From NCBI GenBank assembly GCA_029052375.1, contig JAIDJD010000476.1, positions 1-7,859 on the forward strand: a stretch of 7,859 bases of DNA, read 5' to 3'. Shown here piece by piece: positions 1-6,428 of the stretch (position 1 is its first letter; each line of letters begins with the position of its first letter). The notes under the pieces were generated by a model. The model did not search any database, was not told the origin of the DNA, and saw only the letters and a program-made list of their open reading frames with translations. Source of the stretch: Duncaniella sp. Lineage in GTDB: Bacteria > Bacteroidota > Bacteroidia > Bacteroidales > Muribaculaceae. The position numbers and the translations under genes are program-made.

Positions 1-612
1 AAGAAGGTATGCGACTACGCACACCAGTTTGACGTGACTGTAGAGGGCGAGCTCGGCGTGCTCGCCGGCGTAGAGGCCGAGGTATCCTCTGACCACCACA
101 CATACACCGACCCCGAGGAGGTTATCGACTTCGCCACCCGCACCGGCGTAGACTCTCTCGCCATCTCGATCGGCACCAGCCACGGCGCCTACAAGTTCAA
201 GCCCGAGCAGTGTACCCGCGACCCGAAGACCGGCCGTCTCGTGCCTCCCCCCCTCGCATTCGACGTGCTCGAGGCTGTGCAGGCCAAGCTCCCCAACCTC
301 CCCATCGTGCTCCACGGCTCGTCGTCGGTGCCCCAGGACGAGGTCGACACCATCAACGCTTTCGGAGGCAAGCTCCCCGATGCCATCGGTATCCCCGAGG
401 AGGAGCTCCGCAAGGCCGCCAAGATGGATGTCTGCAAGATCAACATCGACTCTGACAGCCGTCTCGCCATGACCGCCGCTGTCCGCAAGACTCTCGCCGA
501 GCATCCCGAATACTTCGATCCCCGCCAGTACCTGAGCCCCGCCCGCGACAACATGGTGAAGCTCTACAAGCACAAGATCGAGAACGTCCTCGGCTCTGCA
601 GGCAAGGCATGA
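1..612 (+). CDS. fba: Class II fructose-1,6-bisphosphate aldolase, 3' part (5' end outside window)
   Basis: The frame is open from base 1 and stops at TGA 610-612, giving 203 residues. Class II aldolases of this type are about 330 residues, so roughly the first 130 are missing. The enzyme is a cytosolic, zinc-dependent aldolase that interconverts fructose-1,6-bisphosphate with dihydroxyacetone phosphate and glyceraldehyde-3-phosphate in glycolysis and gluconeogenesis. Visible residues 14-25 fit the family signature (VEGELG followed by GVE), which carries acidic active-site residues. GTSHGAYKF (H61) and LHGSSS (H105) supply the expected zinc-binding histidines. INIDSDSR (147-154) is the usual phosphate-binding and C-terminal catalytic segment. 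The GTG at 34 is an internal valine codon, not a start. A strong terminator follows 43 bases after the stop, so this is the last gene of its transcript. The family assignment is secure; the exact subtype is inferred. Confidence 0.95.
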   Translation, partial: KKVCDYAHQFDVTVEGELGVLAGVEAEVSSDHHTYTDPEEVIDFATRTGVDSLAISIGTSHGAYKFKPEQCTRDPKTGRLVPPPLAFDVLEAVQAKLPNLPIVLHGSSSVPQDEVDTINAFGGKLPDAIGIPEEELRKAAKMDVCKINIDSDSRLAMTAAVRKTLAEHPEYFDPRQYLSPARDNMVKLYKHKIENVLGSAGKA

Positions 613-639
613 CAGCCCGTGCTGGCAAAGCATGACAGC
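598..639 (+). repeat. Imperfect direct repeat across the aldolase stop codon
   Basis: Bases 598-616 and 621-639 match at 17 of 19 positions with a 23-bp period. A weaker third echo (CAAAGCAT) lies at 644-651. The first copy encodes the aldolase tail Ala-Gly-Lys-Ala-stop; the second could encode the same residues and stop in another frame. The two differences fall at third codon positions (GCA/GCT and AAG/AAA). It looks like a local tandem duplication of the gene end. Confidence 0.6.
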
Positions 640-655
640 TGACCAAAGCATAGAC

Positions 656-691
656 ATCCGCGCCGGACTTCGCTCCGGCGCGGATTTTTTT
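656..691 (+). terminator. Intrinsic terminator after the aldolase gene
   Basis: A perfect 12-bp stem, ATCCGCGCCGGA (656-667) with TCCGGCGCGGAT (674-685), closes a 6-nt loop and runs straight into seven T residues (685-691). This is a textbook rho-independent terminator and separates the aldolase transcript from typA. Confidence 0.93.
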
Positions 692-756
692 GCATCCCTC
701 AGGGCGAAGATTTTGCGTGTTGCGGGGTATCCGGCTGCATTTCGGCTGTTCCATTC

Positions 757-787
757 TTGCTCGCGTCAGCCAAAATTCGTACCTTTG
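757..787 (+). promoter_or_regulatory. Bacteroidota-type promoter for typA
   Basis: The -7 box TACCTTTG (780-787) matches TAnnTTTG exactly. A TTG at 757-759 lies 20 nt upstream, as expected for the -33 element. Transcription would begin near 793-796, leaving a leader of about 25 nt before the typA ATG. That leader is A-rich and has no Shine-Dalgarno sequence, which is normal in this phylum. Confidence 0.8.
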
Positions 788-818
788 CACCCTGAAATAA
801 ATCTGAAACTCAGAAACG

Positions 819-2618
819 ATGCAGAAGATACGAAACATAGCCATCATAGCACACGTCGACCACGGCAAGACTACCCTCGTCGACAAGATGCTCCTGGCCG
901 GTAAGCTGTTCCGCGACAACCAGTCGACCGGCGAACTCATCCTCGACAACAACGACCTCGAACGCGAACGCGGTATAACAATCCTTTCCAAAAACGTTTC
1001 GATCGACTACAACGGATACAAAATCAACATCATAGACACTCCGGGACACGCCGACTTCGGCGGCGAGGTAGAGCGAGTGCTCAACATGGCAGACGGCTGT
1101 CTGCTCCTTGTCGACGCCTTCGAGGGCCCCATGCCCCAGACTCGCTTCGTGCTCCAGAAGGCCATCCAGATGGGGCTCACGCCCGGGGTGGGCATCAACA
1201 AGGTAGACAAGCCCAACTGCCGTCCCGACGAGGTCCAGGAGATGGTCTTCGACCTGATGTGCAACCTTGACGCCACCGAGGACCAGCTCGACTTCCCCAC
1301 CATCTACGGCTCGGCCAAGCAGGGCTGGATGAGCACCGACTACAACGAGCCCACGGACAACATCACACCCGTCCTCGACGCCATCATCGAGTATATCCCC
1401 GGACCCGAGACACTCGAGGGAGACGCGCAGATGCTGATCACCTCGCTCGACTTCTCTACCTATGTCGGACGTATCGCCATAGGACGTGTCCACCGCGGCA
1501 CCCTGCGCGAGGGCATGGACATAGCCCTCTGCAAGAAGGACGGCTCTGTGGTCAAGCAGCGCATCAAGGAGCTCCACACCTTCGAGGGCATGGGTCGCAA
1601 GAAGGTCAGCGAGGTCTCGAGCGGAGATATCTGCGCCCTTGTGGGCCTCGACGACTTTGAGATAGGCGACACCGTGGCCGACCTCAACAATCCCGAGCCT
1701 CTGCCCCGCATAGCCATCGACGAGCCTACGATGTCCATGACCTTCACCATCAACGACTCGCCCTTCTTCGGCCGCGACGGCAAGTATGTCACCTCGCGCC
1801 ACATAGCAGACCGTCTCAACAAGGAGCTCGACCGCAACCTTGCCCTCCGCGTCACCAAGGCAGACCATGAGGATACATGGAGCGTCTTCGGCCGCGGTGT
1901 GCTCCATCTCTCGGTGCTCATCGAGACCATGCGCCGCGAGGGCTTCGAGCTTCAGGTAGGCCAGCCCCAGGTAATCATCAGGGAGATAGACGGCAGGAAG
2001 TGCGAGCCCGTGGAGATGCTCACCGTCAATGTCCCCGAGGAGTATTCTTCCAAGATTATAGATATGGTCACACGCCGCAAGGGCGAGATGGTGACCATGA
2101 CCACCCAGAACGACCGCATCCATCTCGAGTTTCTCATCCCTTCGCGCGGCATCATCGGCCTGCGCAACAACGTCCTGACAGCGTCGGCGGGCGAGGCTAT
2201 CATGGCCCACCGCTTCCATGAATACCAGCCCTGGAAGGGAGACATAGAGCGCCGCACCAACGGCTCGCTCATAGCCATGGAGGCCGGCACCGCCTATGCC
2301 TATGCCATAGACAAGCTGCAGGACCGCGGACGCTTCTTCATCTTCCCCCAGGAGGAGGTCTACGCCGGACAGGTGGTCGGCGAGAACGCCAAGGACAACG
2401 ACATCGTGGTCAACGTCACCAAGAGCAAGAAGCTCACCAATATGCGCGCCAGCGGCGCCGACGACAAGGCCAGGATCATCCCGCCTGTGGTATTCTCTCT
2501 CGAGGAGGCTCTCGAATATATCAAGGAGGACGAGTATGTCGAGGTGACCCCCCACCACCTGCGCATCCGCAAGATAATCCTCGACGAGATAGAGCGCAAG
2601 CGCGCCAACAAGTCCTGA
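819..2618 (+). CDS. typA: Translational GTPase TypA/BipA
   Basis: The product is 599 residues, the usual length of TypA/BipA (about 600). It is a ribosome-binding GTPase of the EF-G superfamily, linked in other bacteria to 50S subunit assembly and growth under stress or cold. All G motifs are present: P-loop AHVDHGKTT (11-19), switch I ERERGITI (48-55), DTPGH (73-77), NKVD (127-130) and GSA (164-166). The GTPase domain covers about 1-200, followed by a beta-barrel domain, two EF-G-like alpha/beta domains to about 475, and the BipA-specific C-terminal domain ending in the basic tail near residues 575-599. The ATG at 819 gives the canonical MQKIRNIAIIAH beginning. The gene has its own promoter after the upstream terminator, so it is probably transcribed independently. 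No odd features were seen. Confidence 0.97.
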   Translation: MQKIRNIAIIAHVDHGKTTLVDKMLLAGKLFRDNQSTGELILDNNDLERERGITILSKNVSIDYNGYKINIIDTPGHADFGGEVERVLNMADGCLLLVDAFEGPMPQTRFVLQKAIQMGLTPGVGINKVDKPNCRPDEVQEMVFDLMCNLDATEDQLDFPTIYGSAKQGWMSTDYNEPTDNITPVLDAIIEYIPGPETLEGDAQMLITSLDFSTYVGRIAIGRVHRGTLREGMDIALCKKDGSVVKQRIKELHTFEGMGRKKVSEVSSGDICALVGLDDFEIGDTVADLNNPEPLPRIAIDEPTMSMTFTINDSPFFGRDGKYVTSRHIADRLNKELDRNLALRVTKADHEDTWSVFGRGVLHLSVLIETMRREGFELQVGQPQVIIREIDGRKCEPVEMLTVNVPEEYSSKIIDMVTRRKGEMVTMTTQNDRIHLEFLIPSRGIIGLRNNVLTASAGEAIMAHRFHEYQPWKGDIERRTNGSLIAMEAGTAYAYAIDKLQDRGRFFIFPQEEVYAGQVVGENAKDNDIVVNVTKSKKLTNMRASGADDKARIIPPVVFSLEEALEYIKEDEYVEVTPHHLRIRKIILDEIERKRANKS

Positions 2619-2653
2619 GCACACTGACATCGCATAATATACAAATCGCTTAT

Positions 2654-2694
2654 CGCCCCATGGTTTGAAGACACGCTCCCCAAATCATGGGGCG
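2654..2694 (+). other. Long imperfect hairpin between typA and the transporter gene
   Basis: Bases 2654-2667 and 2681-2694 form a 14-bp stem with a single G-U wobble (2663/2685) around a 13-nt loop. The downstream sequence (TACGTCAATTTAATAC) has only a weak T-run, so it is a poor classical terminator. It could end or process the typA mRNA, or act in the leader of the transporter gene whose ATG lies 26 nt downstream. CCCC at 2678-2681 in the loop and stem foot could pair instead with GGGG at 2689-2692. I found no clear TAnnTTTG promoter in this 101-bp spacer. Confidence 0.55.
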
Positions 2695-2719
2695 TACGTC
2701 AATTTAATACAATCATCGC

Positions 2720-4564
2720 ATGGCCATCACCGTCATCACCCTTCTCTTTGCCGCCGCCGGCTTTGTCTGGGGCCGCATACGCGCGGATGTAGTCGCGCTC
2801 ATAGCCCTCGTCGTGCTCACTGTGAGCGGCATACTCACCACTCAGCAGGCTCTGTCGGGCTTCTCTAACCCCATAGTGATAATGATGGTGGGGCTGTTTG
2901 TGGTCGGAGGCGCCATCTTCAACACCGGCCTTGCCAAGATGCTCGGCGCAAGGCTGCTGAAACTCGGCGGAGGCAATCCTACGCGCCTCTTCCTTGTGGT
3001 GGTGCTCGCCACGGGCCTCATAGGGGGCTTTGTCAGCAATACGGGCACCGTGGCTCTGATGCTGCCGATAGTCGTGTCGATGGCCGCCTCTTCAGGCTCG
3101 TCGCCCTCACGTTTCCTAATGCCCCTTGCCTTTGCTTCGAGCATGGGAGGTATGCTCACCCTTATCGGCACACCCCCCAACCTTGTGATGGCCGAGGCGT
3201 GGGAGGAGGCCGGGGGCGAGCCGCTCACGATGTTCTCCTTCCTCCCCACGGGCATCGTCTGTCTCGCGGCGGGCACCCTGCTCCTCGTCCCCCTCTCGCG
3301 CTGGCTCGACAAGGGGCAGGCGTCAGCGTCGGGCGGCAAGGGGTCGCGCCGGCGCTCCCTGGCCCAGATTGTCGAGGAGTACAACCTCAACAACGACCTC
3401 TGGAGGGTCTTTGTCCCCTCGTCCTCGCCGATAGCGGGTCTCTCGCTCGGCGCCCTTGCCCTGCGGGCCAACTACGGCCTCGATGTCCTCGAGCTGAGGA
3501 TAGGAGAGGGGAGGCATGGCAAGCGCCTGCTGCGCACCGTCACACAGGAGGCTCCCACCGCGGCGTCGACCGTCGACCCCGGCGACGTGCTCCTGCTGAG
3601 AGGTCCGCGCGAGAATGTCGACCGCTTTGTCAGGGAATATGGCCTCAGTATGCCCGAGGATGCCGACGAGGGACGCCGCAACCTCCAGTTCTACGACATA
3701 GGCCTGGCCGAGATACTCCCGCTCCCTGCCTCGAACATCCTCAGGGAGACACTCGGGAGGCTCGATTTCCGCAAGCGGTTCAACGTCAATGTCCTCGGCG
3801 TGAGACGCGGAGGCAAGTATATAATAGAAGACCTCCGCGACCTCGAGATACGCAAGGACGACGTGCTGCTCGTCCAGGGCACGTGGGAAGCCATAGGCAA
3901 GCTCGGAGACGACACCTCCAACTGGGTGGTGCTCGGCCAGCCTGAGGATATGGCCTCGCAGGTGACGCTCGACTACAAGGCCCCGGTAGCGGCGGTAGTG
4001 ATGGCGGCCATGGTGACGGCTCTCGTCCTTGACATTGTCCCCGCCGTGATGGCCGTGATGATAGCCGGACTGGTGATGGTGCTTGCTGGGTGTTTCCGCA
4101 CGGTGGCCGACGCCTACAAGACTATAAACTGGGAGAGCATCGTGCTGATAGCGGCCATGATGCCTATGAGCTTCGCGCTGGAGAAGACCGGGGTCAGCAC
4201 TATGGTGGCCTCCGGGCTTGTCGATGTCGTCGGCGACCTCGGACCGCGCTGGGTGCTCGCCGGTGTCTACATCACTACCTCGCTGATGAGCCTCTTCATC
4301 TCCAATACCGCCACCGCCGGCCTGCTCGCCCCGATAGCTGTCCAGTGTGCCGTCACTGCCGGTGTCAGCCCCCTGCCCATGCTCTTTGCCGTGACGTTCG
4401 GAGCCTCGCTCTGTTTCATCTCTCCGTTTTCCACTCCGCCTAACGCCCTTGTGATGAACGCCGGCCAGTACACCTTCATGGACTACGTAAAGGTCGGAGG
4501 CCCGTTGCAGATAATCCTCGGCATCATCATGATACTCGTCGTCCCCGTTTTCTTCCCGTTCTGA
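2720..4564 (+). CDS. SLC13 (DASS)-family permease with two RCK_C/TrkA-C-like domains
   Basis: This is a 614-residue inner-membrane transporter. Hydrophobic helices occupy about 1-195 and 420-614 and form the two inverted halves of the divalent anion:sodium symporter fold. Each half carries the family's SNT motif (SNTGT 106-110, SNTAT 528-532) and a TPPN motif (IGTPPN 149-154, FSTPPN 570-575), which in characterised members shape the sodium and anion sites. Between the halves is a soluble insert (about 200-415) with two regions resembling RCK_C domains (about 225-308 and 325-400), each with a GDV/DDV-LL strand. The substrate cannot be read from sequence; dicarboxylate or sulfate are family possibilities. 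The ATG at 2720 begins the first helix directly. There is no Shine-Dalgarno sequence and no obvious promoter, so cotranscription with typA through an incomplete hairpin is possible. It ends at a strong hairpin, tail to tail with cysK. Confidence 0.9.
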   Translation: MAITVITLLFAAAGFVWGRIRADVVALIALVVLTVSGILTTQQALSGFSNPIVIMMVGLFVVGGAIFNTGLAKMLGARLLKLGGGNPTRLFLVVVLATGLIGGFVSNTGTVALMLPIVVSMAASSGSSPSRFLMPLAFASSMGGMLTLIGTPPNLVMAEAWEEAGGEPLTMFSFLPTGIVCLAAGTLLLVPLSRWLDKGQASASGGKGSRRRSLAQIVEEYNLNNDLWRVFVPSSSPIAGLSLGALALRANYGLDVLELRIGEGRHGKRLLRTVTQEAPTAASTVDPGDVLLLRGPRENVDRFVREYGLSMPEDADEGRRNLQFYDIGLAEILPLPASNILRETLGRLDFRKRFNVNVLGVRRGGKYIIEDLRDLEIRKDDVLLVQGTWEAIGKLGDDTSNWVVLGQPEDMASQVTLDYKAPVAAVVMAAMVTALVLDIVPAVMAVMIAGLVMVLAGCFRTVADAYKTINWESIVLIAAMMPMSFALEKTGVSTMVASGLVDVVGDLGPRWVLAGVYITTSLMSLFISNTATAGLLAPIAVQCAVTAGVSPLPMLFAVTFGASLCFISPFSTPPNALVMNAGQYTFMDYVKVGGPLQIILGIIMILVVPVFFPF

Positions 4565-4574
4565 CGGCATTTGC

Positions 4575-4630
4575 ATAACGCACCGGAGGCCCGCAACCTG
4601 TTTGCGGGCCTCCGGTGCGTTATATCTTCT
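4575..4630. terminator. Shared terminator between the convergent transporter and cysK genes
   Basis: A perfect 22-bp inverted repeat (4575-4596 with 4602-4623) surrounds a 5-nt loop. It starts 11 bases after the transporter stop and ends 13 bases short of the cysK stop. On the plus strand the stem runs into a U-rich TTATATCTTCTTGT tail, a good terminator. The minus-strand tail is less U-rich, but stem stability suggests it also stops cysK transcription. Confidence 0.88.
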
Positions 4631-4635
4631 TGTGT

Positions 4636-5565
4636 TCAGCCGAAGAGGGGGGTGGAGAGGTATCTCTCGCCGGTGTCGGGGAGGAGGACCACGATGGTTT
4701 TGCCTTCGTTTTCGGGACGGCGGGCTATCTCGATGGCGGCATGGAGGGCCGCGCCCGAGGAGATGCCGGCGAGGATGCCCTCGCGTCGGGCCAGGAGCCT
4801 TGCGGCCTGCTCGGCGTCGGGGTAGGAGACGGCTGCAACTTCATCCACCGCGGAGGGGTCGTAGTTGGCGGGGACGAATCCGGCGCCGATGCCTTGCAGT
4901 TTGTGGGGTCCTGGCTTGCCGCCTTCGAGGACGGGCGAGTCGGAGGGCTCGACAGCCACAGTCCTGACGGCGCTGTTGCGGGCCTTGAGCCCGCGCCCCG
5001 TGCCGCAGAGTGTGCCGCCGGTGCCTACGCCGGCTACAAAGATGTCGACCTTGCCGTCTGTGTCCTCCCAGATTTCCTGAGCCGTTGCGGCCTCGTGGCG
5101 CGCTGGGTTGGCGGGGTTGTCAAACTGTCCGGGCATCCACGAGCCGGGATTCTCGGCGAGTATCTGCTCGGCCTTGGCTATGGCACCCTTCATGCCCTCG
5201 CTCCCGGGCGTCAGCACAAGCTCGGCGCCGAGAGCCCTGAGGAGGCTCATGCGCTCGCGGCTCATGGTCTCGGGCATGGTCAGTATCAGCCTGTAGCCCT
5301 TTATTGAGGCCACCCATGCCAGTCCGATGCCGGTGTTGCCGCTTGTGGGTTCCACTATCATTGAGCCGGGCCTGAGCAGGCCCTTGGCCTCGGCGTCGGC
5401 TATCATGGCGTCTGCAACACGGTCTTTGACACTGCCTCCGGGGTTGAACGATTCGACCTTTGCGAGCAGTCTCGCCTTTAGGCCGAGCTCTTTTTCTATC
5501 CGCCGCACCTCTATCAGCGGAGTGCGGCCTATCAGCTCGAGGAGCGAATTGTGTATCTTTGCCAT
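4636..5565 (-). CDS. cysK: Cysteine synthase A (O-acetylserine sulfhydrylase)
   Basis: The product is a 309-residue cytosolic PLP enzyme of fold type II that makes cysteine from O-acetylserine and sulfide, the last step of sulfur assimilation. The PLP lysine is K47 in NPGGSVKDR (41-49). The substrate loop TSGNTG is at 74-79, the phosphate-cradling GTGGT at 181-185 and the PLP-nitrogen serine in SSGAA at 269-273. The tail DTGERYLSTPLFG is typical of CysK. Length and motifs fit CysK better than cystathionine beta-synthase, threonine synthase or the longer CysM-like forms. The ATG at 5565 gives the usual N-terminus (IHNSLLELIGRTPL). The upstream hydrolase gene is 47 bp away on the same strand and I see no promoter in the gap, so the two are probably cotranscribed. 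Substrate specificity is inferred from family resemblance. Confidence 0.95.
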   Translation of the reverse strand: MAKIHNSLLELIGRTPLIEVRRIEKELGLKARLLAKVESFNPGGSVKDRVADAMIADAEAKGLLRPGSMIVEPTSGNTGIGLAWVASIKGYRLILTMPETMSRERMSLLRALGAELVLTPGSEGMKGAIAKAEQILAENPGSWMPGQFDNPANPARHEAATAQEIWEDTDGKVDIFVAGVGTGGTLCGTGRGLKARNSAVRTVAVEPSDSPVLEGGKPGPHKLQGIGAGFVPANYDPSAVDEVAAVSYPDAEQAARLLARREGILAGISSGAALHAAIEIARRPENEGKTIVVLLPDTGERYLSTPLFG

Positions 5566-5612
5566 AGTTGTCTGTCTTGTGTCTTTATGTTGTCGTTTGT
5601 CATTGTCTCCTC

Positions 5613-6293
5613 TCAGCGGGCTATTGCCGCGGCCACCTGTGCCGCTATAGACTTCATGCCCTTCTGTGTGGGGTGTCCGTGGTCTTTGTCGATATCCTCG
5701 AGGGCGATGAGCTTCACGCCGTAGTGGCGGCAGATCTCCTCGGCGCTCTCGTTGATGTCGTGCCTGAGCTCCGAGTTGAGCAGGAAGTAGACCGTGGCCT
5801 TGGGATACAGCTCCCTGAGGCCCTCCATCATCCGGGCCATTGCCGGGCGGAATGTGTAGAGGTCGGCCTCTGTCCAGTCCTTATACTTGTATTCGCCCGC
5901 GGGCACTCCGGCCCATGAGTCGTTTGTGGCTCCGAACACCAGGATAATGTCGGGGTCTCCGAGGTTGTCCATGCGGGTGATGAACGAGCGGTCTCTGTAG
6001 TCCTTGTTGCGGTAGCCGCGGTGGCTGATGGTCGAGCCGGAGTATGAATTGTTCACACCGAGGCTCCAGGGCGAGTCGGCCGATGTGAGTATGCTCCACC
6101 ATGTATGTCCCACGGAGTTGACGTCGGTGCGGCCCTTGCGGTCGCCCTGCCAGTACCATACGAGGTTGGTGTCCGGCTGGACATATCCCTGGAATGTCGA
6201 GTATGAGTCTCCGAGGATTGCGACCACCGGCTTGGAGCCGTATGCAGACATCAGAGACAGAAGCAGGAAGCTCAGGAAAAATAATTTTTTCAT
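5613..6293 (-). CDS. Secreted SGNH/GDSL-family hydrolase
   Basis: The product has 226 residues. It starts with a signal peptide: MKK, a hydrophobic core (about 4-15), then a likely signal peptidase I site after A17-Y18-G19. There is no lipobox cysteine, so it is probably a free periplasmic or exported protein. The mature part has the SGNH blocks in order: GDSYS (28-32) with nucleophile S30, an oxyanion glycine near SYSGST (83-88), GATND (121-125) with N124, and DHGH (204-207) giving the Asp-His pair D204/H207. All catalytic residues are present, so it should be an active esterase or lipase-like enzyme. The substrate is unknown; deacetylation of glycans is a common role for secreted Bacteroidales members, but nothing here proves it. 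It is the first gene of a probable two-gene unit with cysK, driven by a promoter divergent from ilvE. Confidence 0.88.
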   Translation of the reverse strand: MKKLFFLSFLLLSLMSAYGSKPVVAILGDSYSTFQGYVQPDTNLVWYWQGDRKGRTDVNSVGHTWWSILTSADSPWSLGVNNSYSGSTISHRGYRNKDYRDRSFITRMDNLGDPDIILVFGATNDSWAGVPAGEYKYKDWTEADLYTFRPAMARMMEGLRELYPKATVYFLLNSELRHDINESAEEICRHYGVKLIALEDIDKDHGHPTQKGMKSIAAQVAAAIAR

Positions 6294-6343
6294 GTTACGG
6301 ATTGTAAGAGGTTGAGTGCTTGAGCTGTGTTGTAACGCTTAGG

Positions 6344-6373
6344 CAAAATTAACGCTTTTTTTCTACATTCCGA
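6344..6373 (-). promoter_or_regulatory. Promoter for the SGNH hydrolase gene (and probably cysK)
   Basis: On the minus strand, TAATTTTG (6351 down to 6344) matches TAnnTTTG. The -33 position holds TCG (6373-6371), 19 nt upstream, a partial match to TTG. The leader to the ATG at 6293 would be about 40-45 nt. Confidence 0.6.
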
Positions 6374-6377
6374 CTTA

Positions 6378-6403
6378 TTGTATGGGATTTTTCACTAATT
6401 TTG
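6378..6403 (+). promoter_or_regulatory. Promoter for ilvE
   Basis: TAATTTTG (6396-6403) matches the Bacteroidota -7 box and lies 25 nt before the ilvE ATG, giving a very short leader. The nearest TTG (6378-6380) is only 15 nt upstream, closer than the usual 19-20, so the -33 element is uncertain. There is no room for a leader-peptide attenuator and no Shine-Dalgarno sequence. Confidence 0.65.
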
Positions 6404-6428
6404 CCATATCATCCTAACCACAACACCT

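Noticed and set aside
632..904. 90-codon plus-strand open frame between the aldolase gene and typA
   Set aside because: It runs through the intrinsic terminator and the typA promoter and ends inside typA out of frame; there is no recognisable protein.
810..2630. 606-codon open frame on the minus strand, opposite the whole of typA
   Set aside because: It mirrors typA almost end to end, has no recognisable domain, and its composition (many Leu, Val, Asp, Gly, Glu and His) is what reversed GC-rich codons give. typA itself has every expected motif.
3323..4576. 417-codon minus-strand open frame opposite the SLC13 transporter gene
   Set aside because: It is a His/Gly/Glu/Asp-rich low-complexity translation typical of antisense shadows, and the plus strand encodes a clear membrane transporter with paired motifs.
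4615..5307. 230-codon plus-strand open frame opposite cysK
   Set aside because: It begins inside the shared terminator hairpin and lies antisense to a clearly recognisable cysteine synthase; no domain is recognisable in it.
6294..6428. Possible small RNA or leader peptide in the ilvE/SGNH divergent spacer
   Set aside because: The spacer is fully accounted for by two promoters and short leaders; I see no stem-loop with a T-run and no small open frame with amino acid-rich codons.
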